The notes under the pieces: model-generated
Database searches by the model: none
Told to the model about the DNA's origin: nothing
Seen by the model: the letters and a program-made list of their open reading frames with translations, nothing else
NCBI RefSeq assembly: GCF_000585995.1
Contig: NZ_CP007410.1
Location: forward strand, 62,001-126,000
Direction of reading: 5' to 3'
DNA: 64,000 nucleotides
Source: Pseudomonas brassicacearum
GTDB lineage: Bacteria; Pseudomonadota; Gammaproteobacteria; Pseudomonadales; Pseudomonadaceae
Position numbers and translations under genes: made by a program
In this document: piece by piece, positions 1-8,332 of the stretch
Layout of the letters: each line of letters starts with the position of its first letter
Position numbering within the stretch: the first letter of the stretch is position 1

Positions 1-780
1 GGCGGTGTAGGCATACAGGCCGTTGCCGCGGATCTGGGCGGCGCTGACTTCCTTGAGGCTGGCGCCGGGCGTGCGGTCTTCCAGTTGGGTGCTGATCGCC
101 ACTTCGGTCATCCACAGCGTGGCCGGCGGTACCCAGGAGCGCAGCACCCAGCCGGCGGCGCCAATCCCGACGGTAATACATAAAATGGCCAGGGCGTTGC
201 GCACGGTGCGGATCGGAAAGATCGACGCCAGGCTCGGAAACGACAGCAGCATGGCGATGCCCAGGGCCAGCTTGAAGCTCTGGTCGGTGGTCAAATGCAG
301 AATGACCGGCAACGCGGTGAGCAGGGCGGCGAACAGTGTCAGCGTATGCAACGCCAGGAACGCCCAGCGCCGGGGCGCCAGCCATTTGTAGTACAGAGGG
401 TCAACGATTGAGATCAGCGCCGCCGTAGCGAGCAGGCCGGTGAAAAGCAGCTGGCTGCTGTTCCAGGTGGTGGTGATGAGGAAAAACGGCAGGACGAAAA
501 ACAGGCTTTCCTGGTGAATCATCTGCGTGGCGTAACGCAACAACGGCTGGGGTATTTCCCGCTTGAAAATGCGCGCGAACAGCCGGGTCATGCTGTTCTC
601 GACCATCAGCCAGAGCCAGCTCACCAGCATCATGACCGCAATCCAGGTCGCCAGGCCCTGCTGGCGGTCAACCAACATGAAGCTGCCGAGCCCGGAGATG
701 AAACCACCCAGCGCAATGACCCCTGGATAGCGCTTCATCAACTCAAGGAGGCGCTGGATGTAGACGGTCAGGTTCTGCAT
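1..780 (-). CDS. Multi-pass membrane protein, DUF5924-like (3' end cut by window)
   Basis: Reading the minus strand from the ATG at 780 gives an open frame of 260 codons that runs off the left edge, so the C-terminus is missing. It begins MQNLTVYIQRLLELMKRYPG and holds about six hydrophobic segments (around residues 20-60, 90-130, 140-160, 170-190 and 200-215), followed by a soluble stretch. No SD is obvious immediately upstream. The sequence resembles the Pseudomonas DUF5924 proteins, which have an N-terminal membrane part and a soluble C-terminal part; this name is from memory and its function is unknown. An integral inner-membrane location is inferred from the hydrophobic segments. Confidence 0.75.
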   Translation of the reverse strand, partial: MQNLTVYIQRLLELMKRYPGVIALGGFISGLGSFMLVDRQQGLATWIAVMMLVSWLWLMVENSMTRLFARIFKREIPQPLLRYATQMIHQESLFFVLPFFLITTTWNSSQLLFTGLLATAALISIVDPLYYKWLAPRRWAFLALHTLTLFAALLTALPVILHLTTDQSFKLALGIAMLLSFPSLASIFPIRTVRNALAILCITVGIGAAGWVLRSWVPPATLWMTEVAISTQLEDRTPGASLKEVSAAQIRGNGLYAYTA

Positions 781-930
781 TAGGTGGTTTCACAGTAAGT
801 CGTAGGAAATATCCCTGACAGGATATCGCCAGGCCAACGGTGTGACGAGCATGCTTTTGTGGTGAGGGGATTCATCGGGCAAGGGGACTTATCTGTGGCA
901 TGAGGTATACCTGTGGCATGGGGATTTATC

Positions 931-1046
931 TGTGGCGAGGGGATTTATCCCCGTTCGACTGCGAAGCAGTCGCTATCAAGGGCGGCTCGATTTTACTCAG
1001 TGGGGGCTGCTTCGCAGCCCAGCGGGGATAAATCCCCTCGCCACAG
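931..1046. repeat. REPIN, GTGGCGAGGGGATTTATCCCC class
   Basis: Two inverted REP arms (GTGGCGAGGGGATTTATCCC and its complement) face each other across a 70-base centre that also holds the inner pair GACTGCGAAGCAGTC and GGCTGCTTCGCAGCC. A partial copy lies just upstream at 900-930. The 301-base gap between the flanking genes contains little else. Confidence 0.9.
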
Positions 1047-1081
1047 ATAAATCCCTCATCACACAGGTACATGTCGCGGAC

Positions 1082-2473
1082 TCAGCCCTCGGTCGGTCGG
1101 GCCCGGCGACGCACTTGCCAAGCCACCAACCCCAGCAACAACAAGCCCAGCACACCGACCAGCCCCCAAACGAGTTCGTCATCGCTGAGCAAAGGCTTCT
1201 CGATGCGCAGATAACCTGGGTCCTTGAGCAGCTCGCGCAGGGCCTGGTTGGCCTGTTCCAGGCTCACCCCCTGCAAACGCACGGCCGGGTTGGCGAAGCG
1301 GCCGTCTTCATAATCGCCCAGGGCTCCCCAATAGTAATCGGCCAAGGCACTGTTACCTTGAACCGCCCAGGTCTGATGCGCGATGGCCGCTCGTTTGATG
1401 CGCATGAAGCTGTCGGGGTCCAAGCCATCCTTGAGCAACGTACTGCGCAGCTCTTCGAGGGCTTGTTCGGCTTGCGGCAGGTCTTCGCGGGCCAGGTCCG
1501 CGTTCAGGCTGAAGAAGCCGACGCCGCCGAATACTTCCCGTTCCACCCACGGCCCATAGGACAGACTGCGGGCCAGGCGCAACTGGCGATAGAGCGCCCA
1601 GTCCAGGTAATCCTTGAGCAGGTCGAAGGTTTCGTCGTGTTGCTGCTCCAGCACCGGCTCCGGAAAAAGCCAGTGAAGCTTGGCGCCATTGCCGACCAGG
1701 CCACGAATGAGGTTGCGCTTGGTGACCGCGCTGTAGCGGATCTGTGGCAGCGGTTTGTGGGTGCTGGGTTCGACCGGCTCGAGTGCGCCAAAGGTGCGTT
1801 CCAGATAGGCCGGCAGCAACCGGTCGAGATCGCCGACCACAATCAGCGTCATGTTGTTCGGCGCATACCAGGCCTCGCGCGCCTGCTCGATCTTGGCGAG
1901 GGTGAGGCGTTCGACCTCGGCCCGTTCCGCGCAACGCAGGCCCAATTCCACTGCCAGTTGATTGCTGGCCTTGTGGCTCAGGTCCTGCTGGTCGAGCCAG
2001 CGTTGCAGATGAGTGTAATGGCCGCCGTCTTCGCGTTCGACCACCCGCTTGGCAGCCTCCAGGGCTTTGTCGTCGATGCGGGTGCGGGTCAACAGCGCCA
2101 GCAGCAGGTCGAGGATCTTGCGTTGATTGCGTGCCGGCGCTTCGATGACAAACGTGGTGTCGGCATTGCTCGTGAAGGCGTTCCACTCGCCGCCCAATGC
2201 CTGCATGCGTTCTTCCAGGCCGCCTTCGCCGCCCTCATCGACACCGCTGAACAGCAAATGCTCAAGCAGATGGGGCAGTTCCTTGTCGGCGCAGCTGAAA
2301 TCGTCCAGGCCCACGCCGACGACCAGCCGGATCGCCACGTGCCCGCGTTCACTGCCGGGCTTGAGCAGCAGTTGCAGGCCGTTGGGCAACGCATAACCCT
2401 CGACCTGGAATCGATCCTGGGCTACCGCAGGCAGCGAGCCGAGCAAAAGAAAGGCGAACAACAGACAACGCAT
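1082..2473 (-). CDS. M16 (insulinase/pitrilysin family) zinc peptidase
   Basis: 463 residues from the ATG at 2473, chosen over an upstream in-frame start because it opens with a clean signal peptide (MRCLLFAFLLLGSLPAVAQ). The inverted zinc motif HxxEH is present as HLLEH at about residues 68-72, and a downstream glutamate in VVERED (about 146-148) fits the third ligand of the M16 family. A second M16 domain without the motif follows. The C-terminus has a single transmembrane helix (about 428-448) with a basic tail RRRARPTEG, so the peptidase domain is probably periplasmic and anchored. The substrate is unknown. The single-gene unit is isolated between a REPIN and the Na/Pi gene. Confidence 0.9.
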   Translation of the reverse strand: MRCLLFAFLLLGSLPAVAQDRFQVEGYALPNGLQLLLKPGSERGHVAIRLVVGVGLDDFSCADKELPHLLEHLLFSGVDEGGEGGLEERMQALGGEWNAFTSNADTTFVIEAPARNQRKILDLLLALLTRTRIDDKALEAAKRVVEREDGGHYTHLQRWLDQQDLSHKASNQLAVELGLRCAERAEVERLTLAKIEQAREAWYAPNNMTLIVVGDLDRLLPAYLERTFGALEPVEPSTHKPLPQIRYSAVTKRNLIRGLVGNGAKLHWLFPEPVLEQQHDETFDLLKDYLDWALYRQLRLARSLSYGPWVEREVFGGVGFFSLNADLAREDLPQAEQALEELRSTLLKDGLDPDSFMRIKRAAIAHQTWAVQGNSALADYYWGALGDYEDGRFANPAVRLQGVSLEQANQALRELLKDPGYLRIEKPLLSDDELVWGLVGVLGLLLLGLVAWQVRRRARPTEG

Positions 2474-2643
2474 AACGGGCTTCCTGGCGGCTGAGTGGGG
2501 TCCATGTGCCGGGCAGGCCGTTATCGCAAGCAAGCGTGTTCCCACCTTGAATCGATTGGCTGGATGACACGGTGGGAGCGTGCTGGCTCGCGAATGGCTT
2601 TAAACCCAAGCCACTGTTACTGACTGGCCAATGCGCCAGTCGT

Positions 2644-4302
2644 TCACGGCGAATGGGTGATGTCGGACATTTCATCCGCCGCCAGCGCACCGATCTCGGC
2701 GGTTTCCAGTACCACGTAGGCGCTGCCACAGAACAGCGAATTGAGGCGCCGCATGTCGGCGATCAGTTCCAGGTGCAAGGAGCTGGTCTCGAGGCTTTGT
2801 ACGACTTTGCGCTGTAGACGACTGACGTGGGCGTGGGCCATTCGCCGTTCCTGCGCCCGAAAGCGCCGTTTCTCCCGCAGCAACTGACGGGCGCTCTCCC
2901 GATCGGCACTGAGAAACACCGACAGCCCCAGCCGGAGGTTGGCGATCAAATGGCTGTGCAGCCCGGCCAGTTCTTCCAGGCCCACATCGGAAAATGAACG
3001 GCGTTGGGAGGTTTTCTGCTGCTGGACCTTGCGCAACATGCGTTCGATCAGGTCGCTGGCCAGCTTCAGGTTGATCGCCAGCTCAATGATTTCCGCCCAG
3101 CGGCGGCTGTCCTGTTCGCTGAGGTCCTCACGGGGCATTTGTGCCATGTACAACTTGATGCTGCTGCACAACGCCTCAACGTCATCGCTCATGCGCCGCA
3201 CTTCCTGGGTGACCGCCGTCTGCTGACCGCGCAGCACGTCCAGCATGGCTTCGAGCATGTTTTCGATCAGGTCGCCGATGCGCAGGGTTTCCCGGGCGGC
3301 ATTGGCCAGCGCCAGGCTCGGCGTGGGGAGGGCGGCGAGGTCCAGGTGGCGGGGCTTGGCCGTGCCGTTGAGGTCCGGACGCTCCGGCAGCAGCCAGGCA
3401 CAGAGCCGGGCCATCGGTGCGACGCTGGGCAGCAGCACCAGGCAACGCACGGAGTTGTAGAGCAGGTGAAAACCAATGACCGTTTCCTGGGGACTGAAAT
3501 CCAGACCGTCCAGCCAGCCCACCAGCGGATCGAGTACCGGAATGATCAGCAACAGGCCGATCAGCTTGTACAGCAGGCTGCCCAGTGCCACCTGACGTCC
3601 GGCGGCGTTCTGCATGCTGGTGCTGAGAAAGGCCAGTATGCCGCTGCCGATGTTGGCGCCGATCACCAGGCCGATGGCCACCGGCAGGCTGATCACCCCG
3701 GCACCGGCCAGGGTTGCGGTCAGCAGCACGGCGGCCAGGCTGGAATAGGAAATCATCGCGAACAGCGCGCCCACCAGCGCATCGAGCAGGATGTCGCCGG
3801 TCAGCGAGGCGAAGATCACCTTCACGCCCTGGGCCTGGGTGATGGGCGCGGCGGCTTCGACGATCAATTGCAATGCCAGGATGATCAGGCCCAGGCCGAT
3901 GCTGACCCGACCCATTTGCCCGACGCGGGTCTGTTTGCGCGAGAGGAAAAAAATCACCCCGAGGAAAATCAGCAACGGTGACAACCACGAAAGGTCCAGG
4001 GTCAGCACCCGCGCCATCAGCGCGGTACCGACATCGGCGCCGAGCATGGTTGCCAGGGCAGGGGTCAGCGCCATCAGGCCCTGGCCGACGAACGAGGTGA
4101 CGAGCATGGCCGTGGCATTGCTGCTCTGGACCATGGCCGTGACCATGATGCCGGCGACGAACGCCAGCCAGCGCTTGGACATGTTCTGGCCGATGACATG
4201 GCGCAGGTTCGAGCCATAGACCCGCAAAATGCCGGTGCGGACGATGTGCGTGCCCCAGATCAGCAGGGCCACGGCGGAGAGTAGATTCAGCAGGGTCAGC
4301 AT
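2644..4302 (-). CDS. Na/Pi cotransporter family protein with PhoU-like C-terminal domain
   Basis: 552 residues from the ATG at 4302; an upstream TTG in frame is less likely. The N-terminal part (about 1-310) has two related blocks of membrane helices containing the QSSNAT and SYSS(L)AA signature segments typical of the Na_Pi_cotrans (NptA/PF02690) family. From about residue 330 to the end the protein is helical, charged and soluble, as in PhoU-like domains fused to these carriers (for example E. coli YjbB). The expected role is sodium-coupled phosphate movement, with export possible as proposed for YjbB. It stands alone; no Pho box was identified upstream. Confidence 0.9.
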   Translation of the reverse strand: MLTLLNLLSAVALLIWGTHIVRTGILRVYGSNLRHVIGQNMSKRWLAFVAGIMVTAMVQSSNATAMLVTSFVGQGLMALTPALATMLGADVGTALMARVLTLDLSWLSPLLIFLGVIFFLSRKQTRVGQMGRVSIGLGLIILALQLIVEAAAPITQAQGVKVIFASLTGDILLDALVGALFAMISYSSLAAVLLTATLAGAGVISLPVAIGLVIGANIGSGILAFLSTSMQNAAGRQVALGSLLYKLIGLLLIIPVLDPLVGWLDGLDFSPQETVIGFHLLYNSVRCLVLLPSVAPMARLCAWLLPERPDLNGTAKPRHLDLAALPTPSLALANAARETLRIGDLIENMLEAMLDVLRGQQTAVTQEVRRMSDDVEALCSSIKLYMAQMPREDLSEQDSRRWAEIIELAINLKLASDLIERMLRKVQQQKTSQRRSFSDVGLEELAGLHSHLIANLRLGLSVFLSADRESARQLLREKRRFRAQERRMAHAHVSRLQRKVVQSLETSSLHLELIADMRRLNSLFCGSAYVVLETAEIGALAADEMSDITHSP

Positions 4303-4459
4303 GAGGAGCCCCCTGTTAGCGTCCCAAAGGGACAAATTGACAGTGCCACATCATTTTTAGGTATGTACTTAAGCTGTAGTTGGCTAATGGTTCGAGCGCC
4401 AGCATTGCACAGCTAAAGAATCGATTGAAACAAAACTGTCATAAAAAATACCGCGCCCC

Positions 4460-4551
4460 TGTGGGAGCGAGCTTGCTCGCGATGGAGCCCTGACATTCAA
4501 CATCTTCATTGGCTGACAGAACGCTATCGCGAGCAAGCTCGCTCCCACAGG
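4460..4551. repeat. REPIN, GTGGGAGCGAGCTTGCTCGCGA class
   Basis: Inverted arms GTGGGAGCGAGCTTGCTCGC at 4461 and its complement ending at 4549 enclose about 50 bases. It lies between the Na/Pi gene promoter side and the terC terminator. Confidence 0.92.
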
Positions 4552-4581
4552 GTTATGCGCACCGGGCTTTTCTCGGGGCAT

Positions 4582-4607
4582 GAAAAAGGGGCTCCAAAGA
4601 GCCCCTT
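4582..4607 (-). terminator. Intrinsic terminator of terC
   Basis: On the minus strand a 9-bp stem AAGGGGCTC/GAGCCCCTT with a 4-base loop is followed by a T run (CCCCTTTTTCA). It starts 21 bases beyond the terC stop codon. Confidence 0.85.
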
Positions 4608-4627
4608 CATTCAAATGCCCCACGCCA

Positions 4628-5395
4628 TTACTGACCCGGAACATCCTTACGCAGTTTCACCGGATCCTGCTGCTTGCGCTTGCGCGCCATGGCAGTCCGC
4701 ATCTTGATGTTGACCGCTTCCACCGCCAGGGAGAATGCCATGGCGAAGTAGACGTAGCCTTTTGGCACGTGCACGTCGAACGACTCGGCGATCAGCACGG
4801 TACCGACCACCAGCAGGAACGACAGCGCCAGCATCTTCAGCGACGGGTGCTTGTCGATGAACTCACTGATGGTGCCCGAGGCCAGCATCATCACCAGCAC
4901 GGCGACGATGATTGCCGCCACCATCACCGGTACATGGGAAACCATGCCGACAGCGGTGATGACCGAGTCCAGGGAGAACACGATGTCGATGATCGCGATC
5001 TGGATGATGGTGTAGATGAAGTTGCCGCCCTTGCCCGAAGGTTCGTCGTTGCTTTCGTCTTCGCCCTCCAGCGCGTGGTACATCTCCTGGGAGCTTTTCC
5101 ACAGCAGGAACAGACCACCGAAGAACAGGATCAGGTCGCGACCGGAGATGCCCGTGCCGAACACTTCGAACAGGTCGTTGGTCAGGCGCATGACCCAAGT
5201 GATGGACAGCAGCAACAGGATCCGCGTGACCATGGCCAGCGCCAGGCCGAAAATCCGGGTGCGCGCCTGCATGTGCTTGGGCATGCGGCTGACCAGGATC
5301 GAGATCATGATGATGTTATCGATGCCCAGAACGATTTCCAGGGCGGTCAGGGTAAAGAAGGCAACCCAGATTTCCGGGTTGGTCAGCCATTCCAT
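4628..5395 (-). CDS. TerC family integral membrane protein
   Basis: 255 residues with seven or so membrane helices. The family's acidic membrane motifs are visible: ALEIVLGIDN (E20, D26) and AIIDIVFSLDSV near residue 135; these carboxylates are thought to bind metal in TerC/Alx proteins. The protein resembles E. coli YgdQ/YoaE-type TerC members rather than the tellurite operon protein. Known relatives export manganese, so metal-ion export is a reasonable inference but is not shown here. The start is supported by AAGGAA five bases upstream. It is followed by its own terminator and preceded by the citrate transporter gene on the same strand, with a hairpin between. Confidence 0.9.
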   Translation of the reverse strand: MEWLTNPEIWVAFFTLTALEIVLGIDNIIMISILVSRMPKHMQARTRIFGLALAMVTRILLLLSITWVMRLTNDLFEVFGTGISGRDLILFFGGLFLLWKSSQEMYHALEGEDESNDEPSGKGGNFIYTIIQIAIIDIVFSLDSVITAVGMVSHVPVMVAAIIVAVLVMMLASGTISEFIDKHPSLKMLALSFLLVVGTVLIAESFDVHVPKGYVYFAMAFSLAVEAVNIKMRTAMARKRKQQDPVKLRKDVPGQ

Positions 5396-5423
5396 GTGAG
5401 TTCCTTTGAGCGAGTGTTAAGCC

Positions 5424-5443
5424 GCGTCACCTGGGGGTGACGC
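5424..5443 (-). terminator. Hairpin between citrate transporter and terC
   Basis: Stem GCGTCACC/GGTGACGC with a 4-base loop lies 15 bases beyond the transporter stop codon. There is no T run, so it may stabilise the 3' end rather than terminate efficiently. Confidence 0.4.
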
Positions 5444-5457
5444 AGCGGGCATTGCTT

Positions 5458-6765
5458 TTATAGAGTGCTGAACAGCGGAAAAATCCCCATCAGCAACGCG
5501 GCGAACATTATGCACAGGCAAACCAATACTGCCCACTTCAGGGTGAAGCGCTGGTGATCGCCGAACTCGATCCCGGCCAGGGCCACCAGCAAGTAGGTGG
5601 ACGGAACCAGCGGGCTCAACAGGTGGACGGGCTGGCCGACGATCGAGGCACGTGCCATTTCAACGGCGGTGATGCCGTAGTGGCTGGCCGCTTCGGCGAG
5701 AACCGGTAACACCCCGTAATAAAATGCGTCGTTAGACATGAAGAAGGTGAACGGCATGCTCGCCAGGGCGGTAATCACCGCCAGGTACGGGCCGAGGAAA
5801 TCCGGGATCACCGCCAGCAGGCTCTTGGACATGGCGTCGACCATGCCGGTGCCGGACAGGATGCCGGTAAAGATACCCGCCGCGAAAATCAGCCCGACCA
5901 CCGCCAACACGCTGCCGGCGTGCGCCGCGACGCGGTCCTTCTGCTGTTGCAGGCAAGGGTAGTTGACGATCATCGCGATACTGAAGGCCACCATGAACAA
6001 CACCGGCAGCGGCAACAGGCCGGCAATCAGGGTGCACATCAGGCCGAGGGTCAACGCGCCGTTGAACCAGATCAGCTTCGGACGACGGGCGTCCGGGAAC
6101 TGGGAAACGCTGATTTCGCTGTGGTCGATGTCATCACCGGCCAGGTGCAATTCACCCAGGCGAGCGCGCTCGCGTTTACCGTACATGTAGGAAATCGCCA
6201 GGATCGCCACCACACCGGCCAGCATCGCAGGAATCATCGGCACGAAGATGTCGGATGGATCGACATGCAGCGCACTGGCCGCCCGGGCAGTCGGGCCGCC
6301 CCAGGGGGTCATGTTCATCACGCCACCGGCGAGAATGATCAGGCCAGCCATGATGCGTGGGCTCATGCCGATGCGGCTGTAGAGCGGCAGCATCGCGGCC
6401 ACGCAGATCATGTAAGTGGTCGCGCCGTCACCATCGAGGGAAACGACGAGCGCCAGAACGGCGGTACCGACCGAAACTTTCAACGGGTCGCCCTTGACCA
6501 GCTTGAGGATCTTGCGCACGGCCGGGTCGAACAGGCCGGAGTCGATCATCAGGGCAAAGTAGAGAATTGCGAACATCAGCATCACCCCGGTGGGGGCGAG
6601 CTTGGTAATGCCTTCGAGCATCATCGGACCGATCTTCGGCGCAAAGCCACCGAACAGGGCGAACAGGATCGGGATGATGATCAGGGCGATCAGCGCGGAC
6701 AGGCGCTTGGTCATGATCAGGAACATGAACGTGATGACCATGGCGAAGCCAAGGAAAGTCAGCAT
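5458..6765 (-). CDS. CitMHS family citrate-metal:proton symporter
   Basis: 435 residues, the usual length for the CitMHS family (Bacillus CitM/CitH), which take up citrate complexed with a divalent metal ion. About eleven to twelve hydrophobic segments are visible; family-like stretches include SLDGDGATTYMICVAAMLPLY near residue 110 and MTPWGGPTARAASAL near residue 152. The ATG at 6765 has GGAG nine bases upstream. A CA-rich motif and a 26-codon upstream frame lie in the 5' region, hinting at post-transcriptional catabolite repression. It is transcribed towards terC; a combined transcript is possible. Confidence 0.92.
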   Translation of the reverse strand: MLTFLGFAMVITFMFLIMTKRLSALIALIIIPILFALFGGFAPKIGPMMLEGITKLAPTGVMLMFAILYFALMIDSGLFDPAVRKILKLVKGDPLKVSVGTAVLALVVSLDGDGATTYMICVAAMLPLYSRIGMSPRIMAGLIILAGGVMNMTPWGGPTARAASALHVDPSDIFVPMIPAMLAGVVAILAISYMYGKRERARLGELHLAGDDIDHSEISVSQFPDARRPKLIWFNGALTLGLMCTLIAGLLPLPVLFMVAFSIAMIVNYPCLQQQKDRVAAHAGSVLAVVGLIFAAGIFTGILSGTGMVDAMSKSLLAVIPDFLGPYLAVITALASMPFTFFMSNDAFYYGVLPVLAEAASHYGITAVEMARASIVGQPVHLLSPLVPSTYLLVALAGIEFGDHQRFTLKWAVLVCLCIMFAALLMGIFPLFSTL

Positions 6766-6893
6766 AGGAAATACTCCAGGCGTGGCGCGGCGGGCAAAGG
6801 CGAACCGGACAGGTCAGCGCGGGATGCAAGGCTCGGGACGGACGGACGGAGTGGGTGCAACGGAGTGGGGAGCAGCGGACATCAGAATCACCA

Positions 6894-6904
6894 TTGTTGT
6901 TGTT
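6894..6904 (-). promoter_or_regulatory. Possible Hfq/Crc (CA) motif upstream of the citrate transporter
   Basis: On the minus strand the sequence AACAACAACAA matches the repeated AAnAAnAA pattern bound by Hfq/Crc in Pseudomonas catabolite repression. It lies about 130 bases before the transporter start and directly abuts the ATG of a 26-codon frame (MVILMSAAPHSVAPTPSV...) ending at about 6815. Whether the site is in the transcript is unknown. Confidence 0.35.
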
Positions 6905-7036
6905 AAAAGGGCCAAACGAGCGTTCAACACTCGCTTCTGGCCACCGGTCTTTTGCCGGTAGTGGGGGCGATCCTAATCGCGCTAGCTTTCAGTAACCTTT
7001 CGCGGCTGGCAATGACTGACGGTTGGCCCTGCCTTT

Positions 7037-7129
7037 GTGGCGAGGGAGCTTGCTCCCGCTCGGTTGCGCAGCGACCGCAAAATCTTGGGGCCGCTTCGCT
7101 GCCCAGCGGGAGCAAGCTCCCTCGCCACA
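7037..7129. repeat. REPIN, GTGGCGAGGGAGCTTGCTCCCG class
   Basis: Arms GTGGCGAGGGAGCTTGCTCC and the complement ending CTCGCCAC enclose a 45-base centre with GGTTGCGCAGCGACC-like inner hairpins. It is the main content of the 3' side of the 6766-7137 gap; the other part holds the transporter leader. Confidence 0.92.
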
Positions 7130-7137
7130 GAGGTCAG

Positions 7138-7476
7138 TCAGGGACTGACTTTAAACGCCGAAAGATTTAGCGGCCGCATCGCGCCCATCCAGATCGCATG
7201 CTCGGTGTGGTCCGTCAGGTCGTCGCCGGTGTCCGGGTGCATGAAAATCACCAGGCCTTTGCGATTGAGCGCCAACCACGGCAGGACCACGCCGATGTAC
7301 TGCGGATCGAACGCCAGCTGACAGCTCCAATCCGGATGCGGGCCGACCGGGCGTTGGTGGACGCGGCCCATTTTCAACGGGAACAGTTGCGCCGCTTCCT
7401 CGCACAGCGCCCGCGCCTGATCGAGCGTACTGGCGTCGAAATATACGTGGGCATGGTAGCCCTTGATCCGCTGCAT
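7138..7476 (-). CDS. DOPA 4,5-dioxygenase-like protein
   Basis: 112 residues, start ATG at 7476 with GGAG seven bases upstream. It opens with MQRIKGYHAHVYFD, the YHAHVYFD signature of the DOPA dioxygenase-like family (PF08883), and has further conserved histidines in GPHPDWSCQLAF (about 62-73) and LVIFMHPDTGDD (about 84-95) and TDHTEHAIWMG. Fungal members cleave the catechol ring of DOPA for betalain-type pigments; the bacterial substrate is not known, so only a non-haem catechol dioxygenase-like fold is claimed. Divergent from the NAD(P)-binding protein gene at 7562 across 85 bases that must hold both promoters. Confidence 0.88.
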   Translation of the reverse strand: MQRIKGYHAHVYFDASTLDQARALCEEAAQLFPLKMGRVHQRPVGPHPDWSCQLAFDPQYIGVVLPWLALNRKGLVIFMHPDTGDDLTDHTEHAIWMGAMRPLNLSAFKVSP

Positions 7477-7561
7477 CTGTCGCTCCTCGATAAAGAGGCC
7501 GAACCCTCTTCGTTTTCCGCGGGTCAGAGGCCTTACACGCGGATTAAAAGGAAAACCAGCC

Positions 7562-8221
7562 ATGAAAAATGCCGAAACCCCGGCCGTCAAAGTGGTGCTC
7601 TATGGTGCCATGAGCAGCCTTGGCAGTGCGTTGATGGCTGAAATGCTGCGACGCCAGCATGAAGTCATTGCCATTCTCGATGATCTCACGGCCCTGGCGC
7701 CCCGTCCGGGCCTGCGGACCAAGACCGGAGATCTCTATGACCCGGAACGGGTCAAGCAAAGCGTGGCCGGCGCCAGCGCCGTGGTGTGTCTGCTGAACGC
7801 GCCGGGGTTGCCGATGAACAGCGAACAGGTAGAACGTACGCTCATTCCCGGCCCCGTGGAGCAGGTGCTGGCCGTGGATGCATTGATCGCCGGCATGGAG
7901 GCAGTGAGCATCTCCCGGCTGTTTCTGGTGGGTGACTTCGCGGTGCTCGACGAGGAAGCGTCGGACGATGATCTGCAACGCCATGCCGCCGAGGAAGTCC
8001 TCGATGCCCTGAAGAACAGCACCTTGCAATGGACTCTGGTCAATGCCCCCTATGCTGCTCCAGGCTTGGGCATCGAGCATTTCAGCCAGGTCAGTACCAG
8101 CCTGGAACCGGGCATGGCCGAATCCCTGGAGCGACTTAATCGGGTGGCGGTGGGCATCGCCGACGAGCTGCGCCTGAACCTGCACGTCGGCGAGCACGTC
8201 AGCTTCGTGGCCGCCAACTAG
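7562..8221 (+). CDS. NAD(P)-binding Rossmann protein (SDR/epimerase-like)
   Basis: 219 residues from the ATG at 7562, preceded by AAGGA. The N-terminus KVVLYGAMSSLGSALMAEMLRR (about 10-31) is a Rossmann nucleotide-binding turn of the NmrA/atypical SDR type (GxxxxxG), with an acidic end to strand two (AILDD) that would favour NAD(H). SAVVCLLNAPG near 79-89 corresponds to the strand-four region. No canonical YxxxK catalytic pair is evident. The family includes redox-sensing and sugar-epimerase-like members; the substrate is unknown. It is divergent from the dioxygenase-like gene and may share its regulation. Confidence 0.8.
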   Translation: MKNAETPAVKVVLYGAMSSLGSALMAEMLRRQHEVIAILDDLTALAPRPGLRTKTGDLYDPERVKQSVAGASAVVCLLNAPGLPMNSEQVERTLIPGPVEQVLAVDALIAGMEAVSISRLFLVGDFAVLDEEASDDDLQRHAAEEVLDALKNSTLQWTLVNAPYAAPGLGIEHFSQVSTSLEPGMAESLERLNRVAVGIADELRLNLHVGEHVSFVAAN

Positions 8222-8239
8222 CTGTCGACATCCACCCCT

Positions 8240-8281
8240 GTGGCGAGGGAGCTTGCTCCCGCTGGGCTGCGAAGCAGCCCC
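8240..8281. repeat. Single REP arm, GTGGCGAGGGAGC class
   Basis: GTGGCGAGGGAGCTTGCTCC with the inner GGGCTGCGAAGCAGCCC hairpin. The partner arm is degraded (GCCGGAGCACCCCTCACCAC near 8308), so this is a decayed REPIN. Confidence 0.8.
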
Positions 8282-8332
8282 AAGATATTGCGGCCGCTGC
8301 GCAACCGAGCCGGAGCACCCCTCACCACCGCC

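Noticed and set aside
932-2494. Long open frame on the plus strand (520 codons) opposite the M16 peptidase gene
   Set aside because: It is the antisense shadow of a GC-rich gene; the product is rich in glutamine/arginine, lacks domain motifs and starts inside a REPIN. The same applies to long antisense frames over prlC (53699-55726), ctaD (42593-44386) and rsmB/trkA (22306-23919).
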